Assembly (NCBI RefSeq): GCF_000949475.1
Contig: NZ_JRHC01000001.1
Location: forward strand, 248,001 to 312,000
Direction: 5' to 3'
From: Draconibacterium sediminis
Lineage (GTDB): Bacteria > Bacteroidota > Bacteroidia > Bacteroidales > Prolixibacteraceae
Length of the DNA: 64,000 bases
A model generated the notes under the pieces. That model was not told the DNA's origin, did no database searches, and saw nothing but the letters and a program-made list of their open reading frames with translations. Below are positions 17,331 through 26,834 of this stretch, in pieces. Made by a program: the position numbers and the translations under genes. The first letter of the stretch is position 1; each line of letters starts with the position of its first letter.

Positions 17331-18380
17331 CTATTTTGCTGATTTTATAAATCCACCACCGATCAATCTGTCGTTATGATAAAAAACTGCCGTTTGTCCG
17401 GGTGCAATCATGGCTTCAGGTTCTAATAATTCGACCTCAGCCACAGTATCGTTTAAAATATGCAAATTACAGGGAGTTTCCTGAAGCCTGTAACGCACCT
17501 TTACTATTAATTCTAAATTACTATTAACTATCTCTTTATCAATTATATAGTAATTTTCCAAATACAATTTAGAGCGGTATAAATCGTCGTATTTTGCCAA
17601 CACTATTTCGTTGTCATCTAGACGAAATTCGGCCACAAATAGCGGAAAATTCAGATTCAGTCCCAATCCGCGCCGTTGTCCGATGGTAAAATTGAAAATT
17701 CCCTTATGCTCACCCAAAATGTTCCCGAATTGGTCAACAAAATTTCCGGGTTGCGATTTTATGCCACGCTTTTTTAGAAATTGACGGTAATCATTTCCCT
17801 CAATAAAACATATCCCCAGGCTGTCCTTTTTTTCCGACAAGGATAAAAATCCTTTTTCCCGGGCTAGATTCCTAATCTCTGTTTTTTTAAAATTACCCAA
17901 TGGAAAAATCAGTTTATCGATGATCTCGCGAGGCAATCCCCAAAGAAAAAAGGATTGATCTTTTTCCGGATCCTCACCCTGAAAGATATATTTCTGTCCA
18001 TTATATATTCCGGTTTTCACATAATGCCCGGTAGCGATTGAATCGCAATTCATTGCATTCGCGTATTTTTCCAGGTATTTAAATTTCAGGTTAGGGTTAC
18101 AATATGCACATGGGAAAGGTGTGCGACCGTTTATATATTCGTCGATAAAGTAACGAATAACATATTCTTCAAACTCCTTTCGCAGATCTACGGTAATGTG
18201 TTGAATTTTTAGGCGATTAGCTAAATCAGTAGCATCTTTTAAAAAGTGATGATTTTGATCATCGGTACCACTAAAAAGAAATGTAACTCCAATAACAGTA
18301 AAACCCTGCTCCTGTAATAACATCGCTGAAACAGAACTGTCAATTCCTCCACTCATCCCCAGCAAAACACGTTTATTCAT
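17331..18380 (-). CDS. mnmA: tRNA-specific 2-thiouridylase MnmA
   Basis: Protein of 349 residues. The PP-loop SGGIDSS (10-16) binds ATP. The catalytic cysteines are C91 (PFPCAYCNP) and C191 (LGICFIEG). The TGHY, GQRRGLG and C-terminal beta-barrel (GQTAVFY) elements are in the usual order. MnmA adds the 2-thio group to U34 of tRNA-Lys, Glu and Gln, while MnmG, encoded 2.5 kb away in the same direction, makes the 5-carboxymethylaminomethyl group on the same base. It may be transcribed with uvrC, 83 bases upstream. Confidence 0.95.
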   Translation of the reverse strand: MNKRVLLGMSGGIDSSVSAMLLQEQGFTVIGVTFLFSGTDDQNHHFLKDATDLANRLKIQHITVDLRKEFEEYVIRYFIDEYINGRTPFPCAYCNPNLKFKYLEKYANAMNCDSIATGHYVKTGIYNGQKYIFQGEDPEKDQSFFLWGLPREIIDKLIFPLGNFKKTEIRNLAREKGFLSLSEKKDSLGICFIEGNDYRQFLKKRGIKSQPGNFVDQFGNILGEHKGIFNFTIGQRRGLGLNLNFPLFVAEFRLDDNEIVLAKYDDLYRSKLYLENYYIIDKEIVNSNLELIVKVRYRLQETPCNLHILNDTVAEVELLEPEAMIAPGQTAVFYHNDRLIGGGFIKSAK

Positions 18381-18463
18381 TTCAATATGATTGTAAAATT
18401 TTAACGGTATTCAATAAACTCACTTCTAAGTTTTGGTTTGATCAGCTGATAAGATCCGTTCTT

Positions 18464-20287
18464 TTATTCCCTTTCTTTCTGAAAATAATCGTACACAACC
18501 TTTGCTTTAGCCTTCCCAATTGAGGCTTCCAAAGCGTCGAGTTTTTGTAGTTTTAACTGTTTTACCGATTTGAAATCCTTCAATAATTTCTCGGTGGTCT
18601 TCTCCCCTACTCCGTCTATATTTCCTAATTCAGATGTTATAAAAGCTTTCGAGCGTTTATCCCGATGAAATGTAATTCCAAAACGGTGTGCTTCGTCTCT
18701 TAGATGCTGAATTACTTTTAGCGTTTCGGAGTTTTTATTGATGTAAAGAGGAACTGAATCACCCGGAAAATAAATTTCTTCCAGCCGTTTTGCGATCCCT
18801 ATTACCGTAATTTTGCCGCGTAGTTCCAGCTTGTCCATCGCTTTCATTGTAGCCGACAACTGGCCTTTTCCTCCATCAACAACAATCAAATTAGGTAATG
18901 GTTTGTTTTCTTCTTTTAAACGTTTGTAACGCCTGTAAACAACCTCCTCCATCGAAGCAAAATCGTTTGGACCATCAACGGTTTTGATATTAAAATGACG
19001 GTATTCCTTTTTTGCCGGTTTTGCATTTTTAAAGACTACACACGCTGCAACCGGATTTGTTCCTTGCAGATTACTGTTATCAAAACACTCAATTCGTTCG
19101 GGTAATTCCTTTAATTGAAGGTCTTTTTTAATGGTATTTAGTATACGATCAGTTCGAATTTTAGGATTTTTAAGTACCGCTTGTTTGTCCCTTTCTAAAC
19201 GAAAATACTTTGCATTACGCATCGAAAGGTCTAACAATTGTTTCTTCTCCCCTCTTTGCGGCACCTTAAAAGTGACATTTTCAATCACATTTTCCAGTTT
19301 AAAAGGCACAAGAATTTCACGTGCATTGCTAAATATTTTTTGTCGTATTTCAATAATCCCGGCCAAAAGAAGCTCTTCTTTATTCTCATCCAGACCCTTT
19401 TTAATCTCTAAAGTAAAGGTCTGAATAATGGCTCCTTTTATAATTTTCAGGTAATTGATGAAGGCAAAATTTTCATCCTCCTCAATCGAATACACATCTA
19501 CATCTGTAATAACCGGAGACACAACAGTTGAACGGCTTTGATAACGTTTTAACGAATCATACTTTTCTTTAATTGCAGCTGCTTCTTCGAAATTTAAATT
19601 CTCCGCCATTTCTGCCATCATGCCTTCCAAATGCTTGATAACGCCAGAAATATTTCCTTTCAAAATATCTGTAATATCAGCAATTCCCTGGTCGTATTTC
19701 TCTACCGAAACGTGCCCTTCGCAAGGTCCTTTACAATTTCCAATATGGTACTCCAGACAAACTTTATACTTGCCTGAAGTAATATTTTCGGGTGATAAAT
19801 TGTAGTTACAGGTACGCAATTTATATTCCGATTTAAACAAATCCAGCAAAGTTCTGACGGTATAAATAGAAGTGTACGGACCAAAATATTTTGAGCCATC
19901 GCGAACCAAATCCCTGGTTTTAAAAACGCGTGGAAAAGGCTCGTTTTTTATACATATCCATGGATAGCTTTTGTCATCCTTTAATCGAATATTGTAGCGG
20001 GGCTGATACTTTTTAATCAGATTATTTTCCAACAACAAAGCATCTTGCTCACTCTCCACTACCATGTGTTTTATATCAACAATATTGCGTACCAATAAAG
20101 CCGTTTTCCGGTGATCGTGATTCTTTGTAAAATACGAAGAAACCCGCTTTCGCAGGTTCTTTGCTTTTCCGATGTAGATTATCGTATTCGACTGATCGAA
20201 ATACTGATAAATACCGGGCTTATTCGGCAACACCGATATAAGCGTTTTTAAGTGATCAATATTTTTATTTACCGTCTTATATTTCAA
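18464..20287 (-). CDS. uvrC: Excinuclease ABC subunit C
   Basis: Protein of 607 residues, normal for UvrC. The N-terminal GIY-YIG nuclease domain (about 20-100; PGIYQYFD, IYIGKAKNLRKR) makes the 3' cut. A UVR domain near 205-240 (AAAIKEKYDSLKRYQ) binds UvrB. The RNase H-like domain (about 390-540; ECFDNSNLQGTNPVAACVVF, VVDGGKGQL) makes the 5' cut. A helix-hairpin-helix pair (IDGVGEKTTEKLLKDF) ends the protein. It starts directly after the apt stop codon in the same operon. Confidence 0.97.
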   Translation of the reverse strand: MKYKTVNKNIDHLKTLISVLPNKPGIYQYFDQSNTIIYIGKAKNLRKRVSSYFTKNHDHRKTALLVRNIVDIKHMVVESEQDALLLENNLIKKYQPRYNIRLKDDKSYPWICIKNEPFPRVFKTRDLVRDGSKYFGPYTSIYTVRTLLDLFKSEYKLRTCNYNLSPENITSGKYKVCLEYHIGNCKGPCEGHVSVEKYDQGIADITDILKGNISGVIKHLEGMMAEMAENLNFEEAAAIKEKYDSLKRYQSRSTVVSPVITDVDVYSIEEDENFAFINYLKIIKGAIIQTFTLEIKKGLDENKEELLLAGIIEIRQKIFSNAREILVPFKLENVIENVTFKVPQRGEKKQLLDLSMRNAKYFRLERDKQAVLKNPKIRTDRILNTIKKDLQLKELPERIECFDNSNLQGTNPVAACVVFKNAKPAKKEYRHFNIKTVDGPNDFASMEEVVYRRYKRLKEENKPLPNLIVVDGGKGQLSATMKAMDKLELRGKITVIGIAKRLEEIYFPGDSVPLYINKNSETLKVIQHLRDEAHRFGITFHRDKRSKAFITSELGNIDGVGEKTTEKLLKDFKSVKQLKLQKLDALEASIGKAKAKVVYDYFQKERE

Positions 20288-20809
20288 TTACTGATATTTT
20301 ACTAATACCTGAGTTTCGTATTCTTTTAGTATCGCCTTATTAGGTGTATCAATAAATTCAAGATCGCAAATAAAGCTGAAATAAATATTCTCCACACCAC
20401 ACTTTTTTGCCAGATTTAATGCCGCGACAGCTGTTCCTCCGGTGGCCAGCAAATCATCATGAATCAATACCACATCATGTTTTTCCAATGCATCGCTATG
20501 CATCTCTACACTATCCATTCCATATTCCAATTCGTACGATTCACTCAAAACCGCACTGGGCAATTTTCCTTTTTTACGAATAGGTACAAAACCGGCATCA
20601 AGACGGTCGGCAATTGCTCCGCCAAAAACAAAACCGCGGGCTTCAAGACCAACAACTTTTGTAATTCCTTTCTCTTTAAAGTTTTCCACGATTGTATTCG
20701 TAACAAACCTAACCGCTTCTTTATTTTTAAAAAGCGTTGTTACATCTTTAAAACTTATCCCCTTTTTTGGGTAATCAGGAATCTCGCGTATTTCTCTTCT
20801 TAAATCCAT
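20288..20809 (-). CDS. apt: Adenine phosphoribosyltransferase
   Basis: 173 residues from the ATG at 20809 (MDLRREIREIPDYPKKGI), where homology with the family begins. An upstream ATG at 20836 would add nine residues encoded by the parS-like site and is less likely. The PRPP-binding motif is present (VVLIHDDLLATGGTA), as is the adenine hood (EARGFVFGGAIA). The enzyme salvages adenine to AMP using PRPP. It lies between mnmG and uvrC. Confidence 0.95.
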   Translation of the reverse strand: MDLRREIREIPDYPKKGISFKDVTTLFKNKEAVRFVTNTIVENFKEKGITKVVGLEARGFVFGGAIADRLDAGFVPIRKKGKLPSAVLSESYELEYGMDSVEMHSDALEKHDVVLIHDDLLATGGTAVAALNLAKKCGVENIYFSFICDLEFIDTPNKAILKEYETQVLVKYQ

Positions 20810-20819
20810 TTTATAAAAT

Positions 20820-20835
20820 TGTTCCACGTGAAACA
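20820..20835 (+). other. parS-like centromere site (exact consensus)
   Basis: TGTTCCACGTGAAACA matches the chromosomal parS consensus TGTTNCACGTGAAACA at every position. It lies in the gap between the mnmG stop codon and the likely apt start. ParB spreads from such sites, which usually cluster near the replication origin. Weaker relatives occur at 13479 and 25887. Confidence 0.7.
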
Positions 20836-22716
20836 TTAACGCCCTAATAACACCAGTAAAACGTTTATATCGGATGGAGAGACACCCGAGATACGTTTTG
20901 CCTGCCCAATTGTTTTTGGTTTTATTTTATCTAGTTTCTGACGTGCTTCCGTAGAGATTGATTTTAACTCGTTATAATTAAACTTATTTTCAATATTAAT
21001 ATTCTCGAACTTATCCAGTTTTTCAGCCAATAGTTTTTCGCGATTAATATAACCTTCGTATTTAATCACAATTTCGGCTCCTTCTATAATTTCTGTTTTT
21101 CTTACTTCCGGAACCCGCCCGAGAAATGTTTTAAACGGGGTAATCACTTCAATCAAATCAAATATCGAAATCTGAGGACGCAAAATAAGGTCGAATAATT
21201 TAACGCCTTGCTTCAATTCCGAAGTACCCTTTTCCGTAAGTAACTGATTTACAAAGCGTGGCTTTACAGAAAAATCCTTCGCATAGTCGATAATTTCCTG
21301 AATTAAGCGTGTTTTTTCTTGCAGTAAATTGAGACGTTCTAGCGAAGCCAGGCCTAATTTATACGATTTTTCGGTTAGACGGATGTCTGCATTGTCTTGT
21401 CGGAGCAAAATTCGAAATTCTGCCCTACTGGTAAACATCCGGTAAGGTTCGTCTACACCTTTTGTAACAAGATCGTCGATTAGAACTCCAATATAAGCTT
21501 CGTTTCTTTTTAAGACAAAAGTGTCGTTATTTCCTGCTGATTTTAAATGCGCATTTATACCGGCCATGATTCCCTGGGCACCTGCTTCTTCATAACCGGT
21601 AGTTCCATTAATCTGTCCGGCAAAAAACAAATTGTCAATAATTTTGGTTTCCAGAGTATGATTCAATTGAGTTGGATCAAAATAATCGTATTCTATCGCA
21701 TAACCCGGACGGAATATTTTGGCCTTTTCCAGACCGGAAATTTTATGTAAACCTTTTAACTGAACCTGCCATGGAAGTGAAGAAGAGAAACCATTTAAAT
21801 AATATTCGATTGTATTCTCCCCTTCCGGCTCCAAAAACAACTGATGTTTTTCCTTTTCGGCAAAGGTTACCAATTTCGATTCTATACTCGGACAATAACG
21901 TGGACCGGTACTTTGAATCGTACCATCAAACATAGGCGAATCTTCAAATCCCTGCTGAAGTTCTTCATGTACTTCAGCACTTGTATGTGTGATCCAGCAA
22001 GAACGTTGTTTAAGTTTTGTTTCGGTACCAGGTAAATAAGAGAATTTATAATGCCCTTCATCGCCCTTTTGCTCAGTAAGTTTCGAAAAATCAATGGTTC
22101 TGCCATCGATTCGAACAGGTGTTCCGGTTTTCATCCTGCCGGTTTTAAAACCTGCTTCCAGTAACTGTTCAGAAATATTATACGATGCAGCTTCTCCAAT
22201 ACGTCCTCCGGCAAGCTTTTCCTGCCCTATATGCATTAAACCGTTTAAAAAGGTACCATTGGTCAAAACAACTGTATTCGACTCAAATTCGACACCAATC
22301 TTCGTTTTAACGCCCGTTACCTTTTTATCTTTGATTATCAATTGAATAACAGCATCCTGCCATAAATCGAGATTATCCGTGTTTTCAAGAATATTTCTCC
22401 ATTCTTCAACAAAGCGAAAGCGATCGTTTTGAGCACGTGGACTCCACATTGCAGGTCCTTTCGATTTGTTAAGCATACGGAACTGGATAGTTGTCTTATC
22501 GGCTAGAATACCTGAGTAACCACCCAGAGCATCTATTTCACGCACGATCTGACCTTTTGCAATTCCTCCCATAGCAGGATTACACGACATCTGACCATAC
22601 TTGGTCATATCCATAGTAATGAGTAATGTTTTCGACCCAAGGTTTGCAGCTGCTGTGGCTGCTTCGCATCCGGCATGTCCTCCCCCAACAACAATTACAT
22701 CATATTTCTCCATCAT
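20836..22716 (-). CDS. mnmG: tRNA uridine-5-carboxymethylaminomethyl modification enzyme MnmG
   Basis: Protein of 626 residues. The N-terminal FAD-binding GxGxxG is present (VVGGGHAGCEAA), as are SCNPAMGGIAKG and FAGQINGTTGYEEAGAQG. The C-terminal helical domain ends in AKRISGVSPSDINVLLVLLG. With MnmE it builds the cmnm5 group at U34 of several tRNAs. Two adjacent ATGs (22716 and 22713) could start it, and the upstream ybeY stop overlaps by four bases. The stop codon abuts the parS-like site. In many bacteria this gene is close to oriC. Confidence 0.97.
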   Translation of the reverse strand: MMEKYDVIVVGGGHAGCEAATAAANLGSKTLLITMDMTKYGQMSCNPAMGGIAKGQIVREIDALGGYSGILADKTTIQFRMLNKSKGPAMWSPRAQNDRFRFVEEWRNILENTDNLDLWQDAVIQLIIKDKKVTGVKTKIGVEFESNTVVLTNGTFLNGLMHIGQEKLAGGRIGEAASYNISEQLLEAGFKTGRMKTGTPVRIDGRTIDFSKLTEQKGDEGHYKFSYLPGTETKLKQRSCWITHTSAEVHEELQQGFEDSPMFDGTIQSTGPRYCPSIESKLVTFAEKEKHQLFLEPEGENTIEYYLNGFSSSLPWQVQLKGLHKISGLEKAKIFRPGYAIEYDYFDPTQLNHTLETKIIDNLFFAGQINGTTGYEEAGAQGIMAGINAHLKSAGNNDTFVLKRNEAYIGVLIDDLVTKGVDEPYRMFTSRAEFRILLRQDNADIRLTEKSYKLGLASLERLNLLQEKTRLIQEIIDYAKDFSVKPRFVNQLLTEKGTSELKQGVKLFDLILRPQISIFDLIEVITPFKTFLGRVPEVRKTEIIEGAEIVIKYEGYINREKLLAEKLDKFENINIENKFNYNELKSISTEARQKLDKIKPKTIGQAKRISGVSPSDINVLLVLLGR

Positions 22717-23150
22717 ACCTTCAGTTCTTTAAAATCTATTTTGGCAAGATAAAACTCTTCCATTTTTGTCATTTCCACTTGTTCCTCTTCCGTTTTATCT
22801 TTATATCCTACTAAATGCAGAACTCCGTGTAATACAACACGATACAACTCCTTTAATTGTGAAATTCCGTAATTTTCTGCATTTTCATTTACTCTGTCTA
22901 TACTTATAAATAAATCGCCCGAAATTACATTTTTCTCCACGTAATCAAAAGTTATTATATCTGTATAATAGTCATGATCAAGATATTGTTTATTCATTTC
23001 GAGCAAAAACTCGTCGGAGCAATACACAATTGTAAGTTCTCCAAGTTGATATTTTTCATTGATTACGAGATTTTCAATTTGATTTTTAAGAAAATCTTCC
23101 TGGAATGATATCGGTTCGATATCTTCAAAATAAAATTCTATTGAGTTCAT
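22713..23150 (-). CDS. ybeY: Endoribonuclease YbeY (rRNA maturation factor)
   Basis: Protein of 145 residues. The zinc motif reads HGVLHLVGYKD: two His are in place, but the third ligand position, usually His in GYDHE, is Asp. From memory, Bacteroidota homologues share this variant, so it is not evidence of decay. YbeY acts in 16S rRNA 3'-end processing and ribosome quality control. It overlaps mnmG by 4 bases (ATGA-type) and is itself overlapped by 4 bases by the upstream ATP-binding protein gene, indicating tight translational coupling. Confidence 0.92.
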   Translation of the reverse strand: MNSIEFYFEDIEPISFQEDFLKNQIENLVINEKYQLGELTIVYCSDEFLLEMNKQYLDHDYYTDIITFDYVEKNVISGDLFISIDRVNENAENYGISQLKELYRVVLHGVLHLVGYKDKTEEEQVEMTKMEEFYLAKIDFKELKV

Positions 23151-23557
23151 TCACAGACAATTTGGAAACTTAGACTGTTTCCCTTTTTGTTAAATTCAAC
23201 ATTTTTGGCGATGCTTCTAATGATATGTATTCCGCGTCCGGTTTCATTCAAAAGATTATCCTTATGAGTTGGATCCGGCACCTTTTCCACATCAAATCCT
23301 TCTCCTTCATCGGTAACACGAACCTGAATAAGATGGCTTTTACAATCGATATTAAGTTCTACTGTTTTTCGATGGTCCTCTTTATTACCATGAACAATAG
23401 AATTTGTTGTTGCTTCAGAAATACACAAAAACACAGGATTAAAGCATTTTTCGGGCATATTATGAAAGATAAAATGAGCCCGTACAAACTCTTCTACCCG
23501 TTTTATTTCCTCATTAACTGACTTTATAATCAATATGTTAGGTGGTCTATTCTTCAC
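23147..23557 (-). CDS. RsbW/SpoIIAB-like ATP-binding protein
   Basis: Protein of 136 residues with the GHKL ATP-binding fold. The N-box is CISEATTNSIVHGN, the G1 box is VTDEGEGFD and the G2 region is GRGIHIIRS. It is a stand-alone kinase domain as in anti-sigma factor serine kinases. No STAS anti-anti-sigma or PP2C gene is adjacent, so its partner is unknown. Its start overlaps the end of the DUF4175 gene by 11 bases, and it overlaps ybeY by 4. Confidence 0.88.
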   Translation of the reverse strand: MKNRPPNILIIKSVNEEIKRVEEFVRAHFIFHNMPEKCFNPVFLCISEATTNSIVHGNKEDHRKTVELNIDCKSHLIQVRVTDEGEGFDVEKVPDPTHKDNLLNETGRGIHIIRSIAKNVEFNKKGNSLSFQIVCE

Positions 23558-26500
23558 TCTGGTCTTGTATTTTGTTTAGATAATCTTTGTATTTTTTGTT
23601 ATAAAAGTTATTCAATGTATTTGAATTTCGGTTTAAGTACTCAATAGTGAAATTCTCTTTTTCCTTATACTCGAAAAACTTAACAGGGTTACTGTAGAAC
23701 TCATCTGCACTCTCTGATTCCCTTTTATCTTCGAATTCGCGTTCTGTTTCGGCCTTTTCAGCTTCAAGCAATCGTGTAGTAATAAGATTCTGTCTTGCAA
23801 TAGTTTCCGCATTAATCGACTTACTCATCAACTCTCTGCGGTTTTGTTCCAGCATCTCATCAATTCTTTTTAAAGTTTCCTGTGCCTGGCTACCCACCTG
23901 ACCGTTATTCATAAGGTCGCGAAGCATTTGTTGCATCATTTCGTGTTGCATTAAACTTTGCCCCAATTGTTGGCTTAATCCCTGCGAATTTCCGTTCTTC
24001 ATTTGTTCGATCATCTTTTGTAACTGCTGTTTTATACTTTCAGATGATTCCTTAAGATCCTGCATTCCACTCCCCATCCCGCCGGGATTTTCGCATTGCT
24101 GATCGCCTGGTTGGGCATTTGCCATTTGTTTTTCCAGCTGCTCCAGGCTTTCGTTTAATAAAAGCGCCAGGTTATTTGTAGCAGTAATTACAAATTGCTG
24201 GCTACTTCTGGCTTGCGGAAACAAGGCCTCTTCAAGTTGCTCGCCCGATTTTGTAAGATTTATTTCCATGTCCACCAATTCATTGCTTATCATACTTGAA
24301 ATTTGTGGTGTACGTTTCGCCAATGCGTATAACGAATCTCTTACAATTTTACTTTGGTCTTCAATACGTTTTTGTTCCTTATTAAGCTCCGTCAAGCGCG
24401 GATCTTTAGCACTAATACTACTTAAACCGGTTAATACATCTTCCTGATTAAACGACAAAAGCACCAGGTTATCCAATATTTGACGTAGATTTTGAATGTT
24501 CTCCTGGTTTTGTTGCATACTGTTCATATCCAACATTTGCTGCATGGCAAACGCTGCATTTTTCATTTGCTCTGAAGTTTTCTGAATGCTTTGGCTCGAC
24601 TTTTTACGGTTCTTTTTCTCCAGGTTTTCTTTACTTTCTTCCGAACTGTTTTGCATTTCCTTAAATTCCTCGTCAAAATCATCAAAACCAATAGGTTTCT
24701 CCAATTCTTTATTCATTTCCAAAGCTTCATTTAAACGCTTTTCGAGGTCTTTCAGGTTTTCCTGATGTTCGTTTACCTTTTCACTTATTTCTTCGAAATT
24801 TTTCTCTTCATTTATCTCCCTGGCCATTTTCTCCTCTTCCATGGCCATTTCACTCATTTCATCCGTAATGTCCTGCAACTTTTGCTCAACCTTGAACTTC
24901 TTTAACATCTCCAGATTTCTGTCGAGTTGTTTCTGAAGATCGTCCATGGTAACGTTCATATCGCGGGTAAGCTCATTTAGTTTTTTACTGTCAAACTCCT
25001 CAGCCAGTTTATTAAATTCGTCCATTAGTTCCTGTAACTCGTCCGTAAAAACTTCTTTGAGCAGTTCTTCTATCTGCTTTTGTTTTTCGATGATCGCCTC
25101 CGAGTTATCATTAAACGAATTCATGTAATTATTTAGGCGCTTATTATCCTGCTTAATTTTATCGTACAGTTTTTCAAGCTGGTTTTGCTTTTGTACAATG
25201 TCATTAACCATCTGCGATTTTTCCCAATCGGAGGTATTGGTATCCATATTTTTAATCTGCAGATTTTGCAAACTATTTTGAATTTCCTTTGATAATTGCT
25301 GGCTTTCAGCAATCATATTCTCCAGGTTTTCAAACTGTTCTTTTTCGTTAGCTTCCAATTCTTCTTTATCTGGGAATACAAATGTGTAACTGTCGGAAGT
25401 AGTAGTTTTATAGCCGTTTATAGCATCGTTATCGGACACAGAAAAATAGTAAGAAATTGCTCCTTCCGATTCAACAGCATTAAAATCATAACTGAAATAA
25501 AACTCCTGGTCGGTGGTATTTTTTGAAAAAGGTAATGCAATAGCCGTGTCTTCGTTGGCAATATTATAATGGAATTTTAGTGACGAAAAACCATAGTCAT
25601 CCCCAATAACACCTTTAAAAAAGAAACGTGTTAAACGTGTTGAGTCCTCAATGCGCATAACTTCAATATCCGGGTAAATATCCGGTATCACATCAATATT
25701 ATATGACAGAGCTAACTCTTCCTCGGTAACACTGTTACGGATATAAACATTGTAATTACTTGATTTGTAGATCCTTCTTTCAAGTTCAAACAGTCCTTCG
25801 TTTTCAGTCGCTTTCACTCTTATCGAGTCATTAAACAACAGGGCCAGCGAGTCAACATCTATTCCTGAAAACTGCCATTTCAAAATTGTTCCACATGGAA
25901 CCTGCACATCTCCGATGTTTTCCAGCAACTGCGATTCGCCTAATGTATAACTCGGTGGAATTACATTTACAGTGAAAGAATTAATACCAGGTTTAGGTAG
26001 CAACTGAAGGGTATAACTATCTGATTTATAGTTTAAATCAGTAAAATAAAACGAAACAGGATTAATTACTGAGGCCATCTCAAATTCGTAATTACCGGTT
26101 TCAATTGTTTTCATCAGGTAATTATTTCCCTCGATATTTATATATACGATTTGTGGAATTTCATCGCCTTCGGCTATTACTTTTACGGTATAGGGATCAC
26201 CCTTTTTCGCTTTCAGACTTTCGTTTGTTAATTGAAAAGAGAAAGGAGCAGGTTTAACAAACTCCTGGTTATAATGTACCAAACGATTTGTTGATTCAGT
26301 AAAAATATTTTTATTGAATAATAATATTCCTGAAGCGATTAAAACACTAACTATCAAATAAATAGAAATAACCTTAATATTTTTATACTCAATTGCTTCA
26401 TTAAAATCGAATACTTTCAACTCATCAATTTTTTGATCAATACTGGCAATTAACAAGTCGTTGGAGTACTGCTTGTCATGCAAATCAGATAATTCAATGA

Positions 26501-26834
26501 TATTCAATAATTTATCTTTTATCTCACCAAAATGTTTCTGAATCAGATGAGTAGATGATTTCAGATCAATAGGTTTTAAAATATGCAGTAAACGAAATAA
26601 AGGAACGAATATAAACTGCGTACTTAACAAACCGGCAAAAATGAGATAACCGTAGAAAATGACTTTACGTGTTAACGAAGAAAGGTAAATATAGTATTCA
26701 ACTACAGAAAATACTGTATATAAGGTAATTAACAATACAAAAACCAAAGCCGCCCCTCTTATCAACTTGTACAAGCCATATTTAAACCTAAATGCGTTTA
26801 GTTTATTAACAAGTATGTTGAAATTTTCCGTCAT
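23547..26834 (-). CDS. DUF4175 family large membrane-anchored coiled-coil protein
   Basis: Protein of 1,095 residues. Two N-terminal helices (about 25-45 and 57-80) and a third near 150-175 (VISIYLIVSVLIASGILLF) anchor it. A beta-sandwich region follows to about 480. Then comes a very long, Glu/Lys/Gln-rich coiled coil (about 490-1,010) with many Met, including the MQQMLDMNSMQQNQ stretch. The C-terminus is charged. This matches the Bacteroidota DUF4175 family, whose function is not established. It is the first gene of the operon that runs through ybeY and mnmG to uvrC and faces the candidate origin. Confidence 0.85.
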   Translation of the reverse strand: MTENFNILVNKLNAFRFKYGLYKLIRGAALVFVLLITLYTVFSVVEYYIYLSSLTRKVIFYGYLIFAGLLSTQFIFVPLFRLLHILKPIDLKSSTHLIQKHFGEIKDKLLNIIELSDLHDKQYSNDLLIASIDQKIDELKVFDFNEAIEYKNIKVISIYLIVSVLIASGILLFNKNIFTESTNRLVHYNQEFVKPAPFSFQLTNESLKAKKGDPYTVKVIAEGDEIPQIVYINIEGNNYLMKTIETGNYEFEMASVINPVSFYFTDLNYKSDSYTLQLLPKPGINSFTVNVIPPSYTLGESQLLENIGDVQVPCGTILKWQFSGIDVDSLALLFNDSIRVKATENEGLFELERRIYKSSNYNVYIRNSVTEEELALSYNIDVIPDIYPDIEVMRIEDSTRLTRFFFKGVIGDDYGFSSLKFHYNIANEDTAIALPFSKNTTDQEFYFSYDFNAVESEGAISYYFSVSDNDAINGYKTTTSDSYTFVFPDKEELEANEKEQFENLENMIAESQQLSKEIQNSLQNLQIKNMDTNTSDWEKSQMVNDIVQKQNQLEKLYDKIKQDNKRLNNYMNSFNDNSEAIIEKQKQIEELLKEVFTDELQELMDEFNKLAEEFDSKKLNELTRDMNVTMDDLQKQLDRNLEMLKKFKVEQKLQDITDEMSEMAMEEEKMAREINEEKNFEEISEKVNEHQENLKDLEKRLNEALEMNKELEKPIGFDDFDEEFKEMQNSSEESKENLEKKNRKKSSQSIQKTSEQMKNAAFAMQQMLDMNSMQQNQENIQNLRQILDNLVLLSFNQEDVLTGLSSISAKDPRLTELNKEQKRIEDQSKIVRDSLYALAKRTPQISSMISNELVDMEINLTKSGEQLEEALFPQARSSQQFVITATNNLALLLNESLEQLEKQMANAQPGDQQCENPGGMGSGMQDLKESSESIKQQLQKMIEQMKNGNSQGLSQQLGQSLMQHEMMQQMLRDLMNNGQVGSQAQETLKRIDEMLEQNRRELMSKSINAETIARQNLITTRLLEAEKAETEREFEDKRESESADEFYSNPVKFFEYKEKENFTIEYLNRNSNTLNNFYNKKYKDYLNKIQDQSEE
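25887..25902 (+). other. Weak parS-like site inside the DUF4175 gene
   Basis: TGTTCCACATGGAACC is nearly palindromic and shares the TGTTCCAC half with the exact site at 20820. It lies in coding sequence, so it may be chance. Confidence 0.2.

Noticed and set aside
20810-20836. Longer apt start (ATG at 20836)
   Set aside because: It would translate the parS-like site into the N-terminus; family similarity starts at the ATG at 20809.
22713-23150. YbeY decay because the third zinc His is missing
   Set aside because: From memory the same Asp variant occurs in Bacteroidota homologues and the rest of the protein is intact.
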